From NCBI GenBank assembly GCA_023128635.1, contig JAGMDP010000197.1:1-8710 (forward strand): a stretch of 8,710 nucleotides of DNA, read 5' to 3'. The notes under the pieces are model-generated. The model saw nothing but the letters and a program-made list of their open reading frames with translations, searched no databases and had not been told where the DNA came from. This DNA comes from Candidatus Heimdallarchaeota archaeon. Lineage in GTDB: Archaea > Asgardarchaeota > Heimdallarchaeia > JABLTI01. Below, piece by piece: positions 6,908 to 8,710 of the stretch (positions within the stretch are counted from its first letter, which is position 1; the number at the start of each line of letters is the position of its first letter). Both the position numbers and the translations under genes were made by a program.

Positions 6908-6916
6908 TTATATAAA
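6908..6916 (-). promoter_or_regulatory. TATA box giving a leaderless membrane protein mRNA
   Basis: TTTATATAA on the minus strand is centred near 6911, about 24 bases before the ATG at 6888. That spacing places transcription start at or near the start codon, and no Shine-Dalgarno precedes it. Confidence 0.55.
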
Positions 6917-6919
6917 AAA
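6914..6919 (-). terminator. Possible T-tract end of radical SAM transcript
   Basis: Six T residues on the minus strand lie about 20 bases after the radical SAM stop (TAG). They overlap the upstream edge of the TATA box for the next gene. Confidence 0.35.
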
Positions 6920-6938
6920 TATTAGAAGAATTTGCCAC

Positions 6939-8066
6939 CTAATCCTCTTGGTTTACTTCTGAAATGTCTTTCAATAATGATAATTCCCTCAATGAGGTCT
7001 TAGCTATTACCGTTCTGTGATAAGTAGGGTATTCGTAGGTTATGCTAATATCATCAATTTCGAATCTCTCAAACAAAACGTCTCTAAGAACATCAGCGAT
7101 ATACCAACTTGTTTCAATTAATTTATCCTCTCTGAGGAAAATCATATCTTGTTCTATTTCATATTCTTCTAGCATCATTTCCATGAATTCTTCTGGAATG
7201 GAAAAATCTGGTAAAGCGAAGACTGCTTTAACAATCATACCGTCTTGAATTTCTTCATAGGGTTTTCGTACAATTTCAGCTGTTCTAATTAATCTGTTTC
7301 TAAATTGCACCGCATCTTTAGTTAAAGCACTACAATAGTGCAGAGTAAAATCAACATCGGATTCTTGAAGAATGTCAAGTGCTAATTCTTCACTTCCTTT
7401 TATTGCAGATGAATTTTCAGATTTTAATTCAAAACCCTTTTCTTTGAGTTTCTTAATATTTGCTTCAGTAGCTTCGAGTTCATTCATATTACAGAATTTG
7501 ATTGTTTCAAGTTTATCCAGAAAACCAAGAAATTTGAGAATATCCTTCTTAGTTCCAGGAATAACAGGTAATTCTGCACCCACCAACCAATCATACATTA
7601 AAGCTTTAGCAATTGCTTTTTCCTGTTCTTTATTCTGTGGATGAAAGCGTATTTCATCCAGTCCTGCATGGTAGAGTTTTGATAAGTTTTCCTCGTTTGC
7701 GTATCTTCCAGATGTATAAAGGTGGATGTGAAATTTCTTCCCAAACTCCTTTTTCATTTTTTCAATATAATCAACAGTAAGATCAACACAATGGAGGGGA
7801 TCCCCACCAGTAACAGCTGCACCAAGAGCATTCATATTTGACGCTTCAAGCATAACACCAGAAAAACTTGAGATAGGACGCTCATTTGCTAATATTATAT
7901 CTTCTCCTCTTTTATTTCGAGCAAGCGAACAATAATAACAACTTTCATGGCATTTTCCGGTAACAAAGAAGAAAAGCTCTGCTCCTTTCCGGCAGTTTTT
8001 ACAACCTGGAGGTAGTTGTCCCTTAATATATGATCCTCCTTTTAATGCTCTAATCTTCTTTTTCAT
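6939..8066 (-). CDS. Radical SAM protein, COG2108-like (PFL-activase-related), unknown substrate
   Basis: A 375-residue radical SAM enzyme. The [4Fe-4S]/SAM motif is CHESCYYC (C39, C43, C46), followed by a GGDP motif (87-90) for SAM binding and a strand HIHLYTSG (113-120). An additional CKNC (C22, C25) precedes the cluster loop, and further cysteines occur at C93, C192 (FCNMNELE) and C245 (HYCSALTKD, 243-251). The C-terminal 95 residues form an extra domain with ETSWYIADVL (318-327) and YEYPTYHR (344-351). This order fits what I recall of the archaeal group COG2108, described only as related to pyruvate formate-lyase activating enzyme. The reaction is unknown. A GGTGA Shine-Dalgarno six bases before the ATG and a 37-base gap from the upstream nucleotidyltransferase imply one operon. 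Confidence 0.85.
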   Translation of the reverse strand: MKKKIRALKGGSYIKGQLPPGCKNCRKGAELFFFVTGKCHESCYYCSLARNKRGEDIILANERPISSFSGVMLEASNMNALGAAVTGGDPLHCVDLTVDYIEKMKKEFGKKFHIHLYTSGRYANEENLSKLYHAGLDEIRFHPQNKEQEKAIAKALMYDWLVGAELPVIPGTKKDILKFLGFLDKLETIKFCNMNELEATEANIKKLKEKGFELKSENSSAIKGSEELALDILQESDVDFTLHYCSALTKDAVQFRNRLIRTAEIVRKPYEEIQDGMIVKAVFALPDFSIPEEFMEMMLEEYEIEQDMIFLREDKLIETSWYIADVLRDVLFERFEIDDISITYEYPTYHRTVIAKTSLRELSLLKDISEVNQED

Positions 8067-8072
8067 TACTTG

Positions 8073-8077
8073 TCACC
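8073..8077 (-). promoter_or_regulatory. Shine-Dalgarno site of radical SAM gene
   Basis: GGTGA on the minus strand, six bases before the ATG at 8066, matches the archaeal 16S rRNA tail. It fits re-initiation on a polycistronic message begun upstream of the nucleotidyltransferase gene. Confidence 0.65.
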
Positions 8078-8103
8078 ACAGATTGTTTGAATTTTCTGTA
8101 AAA

Positions 8104-8706
8104 TTACATTTTTGCTCTTCTTCTTATTATAGGGTCAGTATCCTTTAAACCTTTAAAAACCTCATCAATATTCTCTTCCGGAGATAATTCTACATCTAGA
8201 TAAACCCCCGTTCTTCCAACCTTGTCTCGAGTAGTTAACACCCGAACTCTTTCCTTAACTAAATCAACACTAACGCCAATTTTCTTCGCAACAACAGATT
8301 CGTATCCAATAACTTGTGATTCTCTATGACCTTTATCCAATGGAGTAATAAGGATTAATCTTTTATCAACTCCCGGAACTCGTTTTTCTTCCAATAGTTG
8401 TTTTAACTCCAAACTACCTCCAAATTGAATAAAATCAAATTCACGTTCTCTGATTGAAGTTAAGGGAAAGGTAATACATGTTTCTTCACTCGGGTAGATG
8501 TGTGCTTTCACTAAATGTTTAGGAGTAGCTTGTACAATTTTCTTTGCAAAAATTTGTAAGCCTTCCTGTTGGAGAGCTGTTTCAATTTTAAAGGATGAAA
8601 TTTCGTATGGTATAAATAAATCAATATCACTCGTTTCTGAAACGTCTCCTCGAGTAATTGAACCATATAATATAGCTTGAATACTATGTTTGACTAATTT
8701 TTCCAT
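8104..8706 (-). CDS. Minimal nucleotidyltransferase with C-terminal winged helix (possibly 5'-truncated)
   Basis: Pol-beta-type nucleotidyltransferase domain. The catalytic pattern is GSITRGDVSETSDID (15-29): GS, ten residues, then D27-x-D29. A possible third carboxylate is D91 in REFDFIQFGG (89-97). The second half contains GHRESQVIG (126-134), a helix-turn-helix (about 135-158, AKKIGVSVDLVKERV) and a wing-like RDKVGRTGVYLDVEL (160-174). I associate this arrangement with archaeal predicted nucleotidyltransferases (COG1665-like), whose substrate is unknown. It would transfer a nucleotide to a protein, RNA end or small molecule. The ATG at 8706 is only four bases from the window edge and the frame is open beyond it, so the true start may lie outside. 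Only 14 residues precede the GS motif, fewer than I would expect. The radical SAM gene follows 37 bases downstream. Confidence 0.8.
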   Translation of the reverse strand: MEKLVKHSIQAILYGSITRGDVSETSDIDLFIPYEISSFKIETALQQEGLQIFAKKIVQATPKHLVKAHIYPSEETCITFPLTSIREREFDFIQFGGSLELKQLLEEKRVPGVDKRLILITPLDKGHRESQVIGYESVVAKKIGVSVDLVKERVRVLTTRDKVGRTGVYLDVELSPEENIDEVFKGLKDTDPIIRRRAKM

Positions 8707-8710
8707 GATG

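Noticed and set aside
7372..7644. Plus-strand open frame of 90 codons opposite the radical SAM gene
   Set aside because: Serine-rich translation typical of the antisense of an AT-rich gene; it overlaps conserved radical SAM sequence.
1..8710. CRISPR array, insertion sequence, tRNA or defence island
   Set aside because: No spaced direct repeats, terminal inverted repeats, transposase motifs or cloverleaf-like segments were seen. The nucleotidyltransferase could suggest a MNT/HEPN toxin-antitoxin pair, but no HEPN partner is present and its C-terminal winged helix and size do not fit.

Overview
The window looks like a chromosomal segment of an AT-rich archaeon (I estimate roughly one third G+C by eye). 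Archaeal signs are TATA/BRE-type promoter elements about 25-40 bases before several start codons, T-tracts rather than long hairpins at most gene ends, a DUF3303-like small protein, and a radical SAM / nucleotidyltransferase pair of types I know mainly from archaea. A kynureninase is rare in archaea. Kynurenine-pathway genes have been reported from Heimdallarchaeia (Asgard archaea), so such a lineage is a reasonable guess, but it is an inference and not demonstrated here.

Layout. The left part (69-3213, plus strand) holds a kynureninase and an M3B oligoendopeptidase F, each apparently with its own promoter. A class I SAM methyltransferase (3266-3937, minus) converges on the peptidase. A hairpin with a T-run lies between them. 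A 191-base divergent intergenic region follows, then a small DUF3303-like protein (4129-4413, plus), which converges with a major facilitator transporter (4446-5732, minus). The rest is all minus strand. Reading in transcription order from the right edge, it holds a minimal nucleotidyltransferase fused to a winged helix (possibly cut by the window edge), a radical SAM enzyme 37 bases downstream with a strong Shine-Dalgarno site, a four-helix membrane protein with its own TATA box and probably a leaderless transcript, a winged-helix protein with a TTG start, and then the transporter behind its own TATA box.

Working together. The best candidate for an undescribed unit is the nucleotidyltransferase-radical SAM pair, which appears co-transcribed and whose substrates I cannot name. 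The membrane protein and winged-helix protein look like a second two-gene unit, perhaps a membrane-linked regulator, with the transporter as a possible target. The kynureninase could supply anthranilate or 3-hydroxyanthranilate and alanine, but no other kynurenine-pathway gene is present. No tRNA, rRNA, CRISPR array, insertion sequence or attachment site was found. No gene-free stretch exceeds 300 bases. The longest, 3938-4128, is accounted for as a divergent promoter region.
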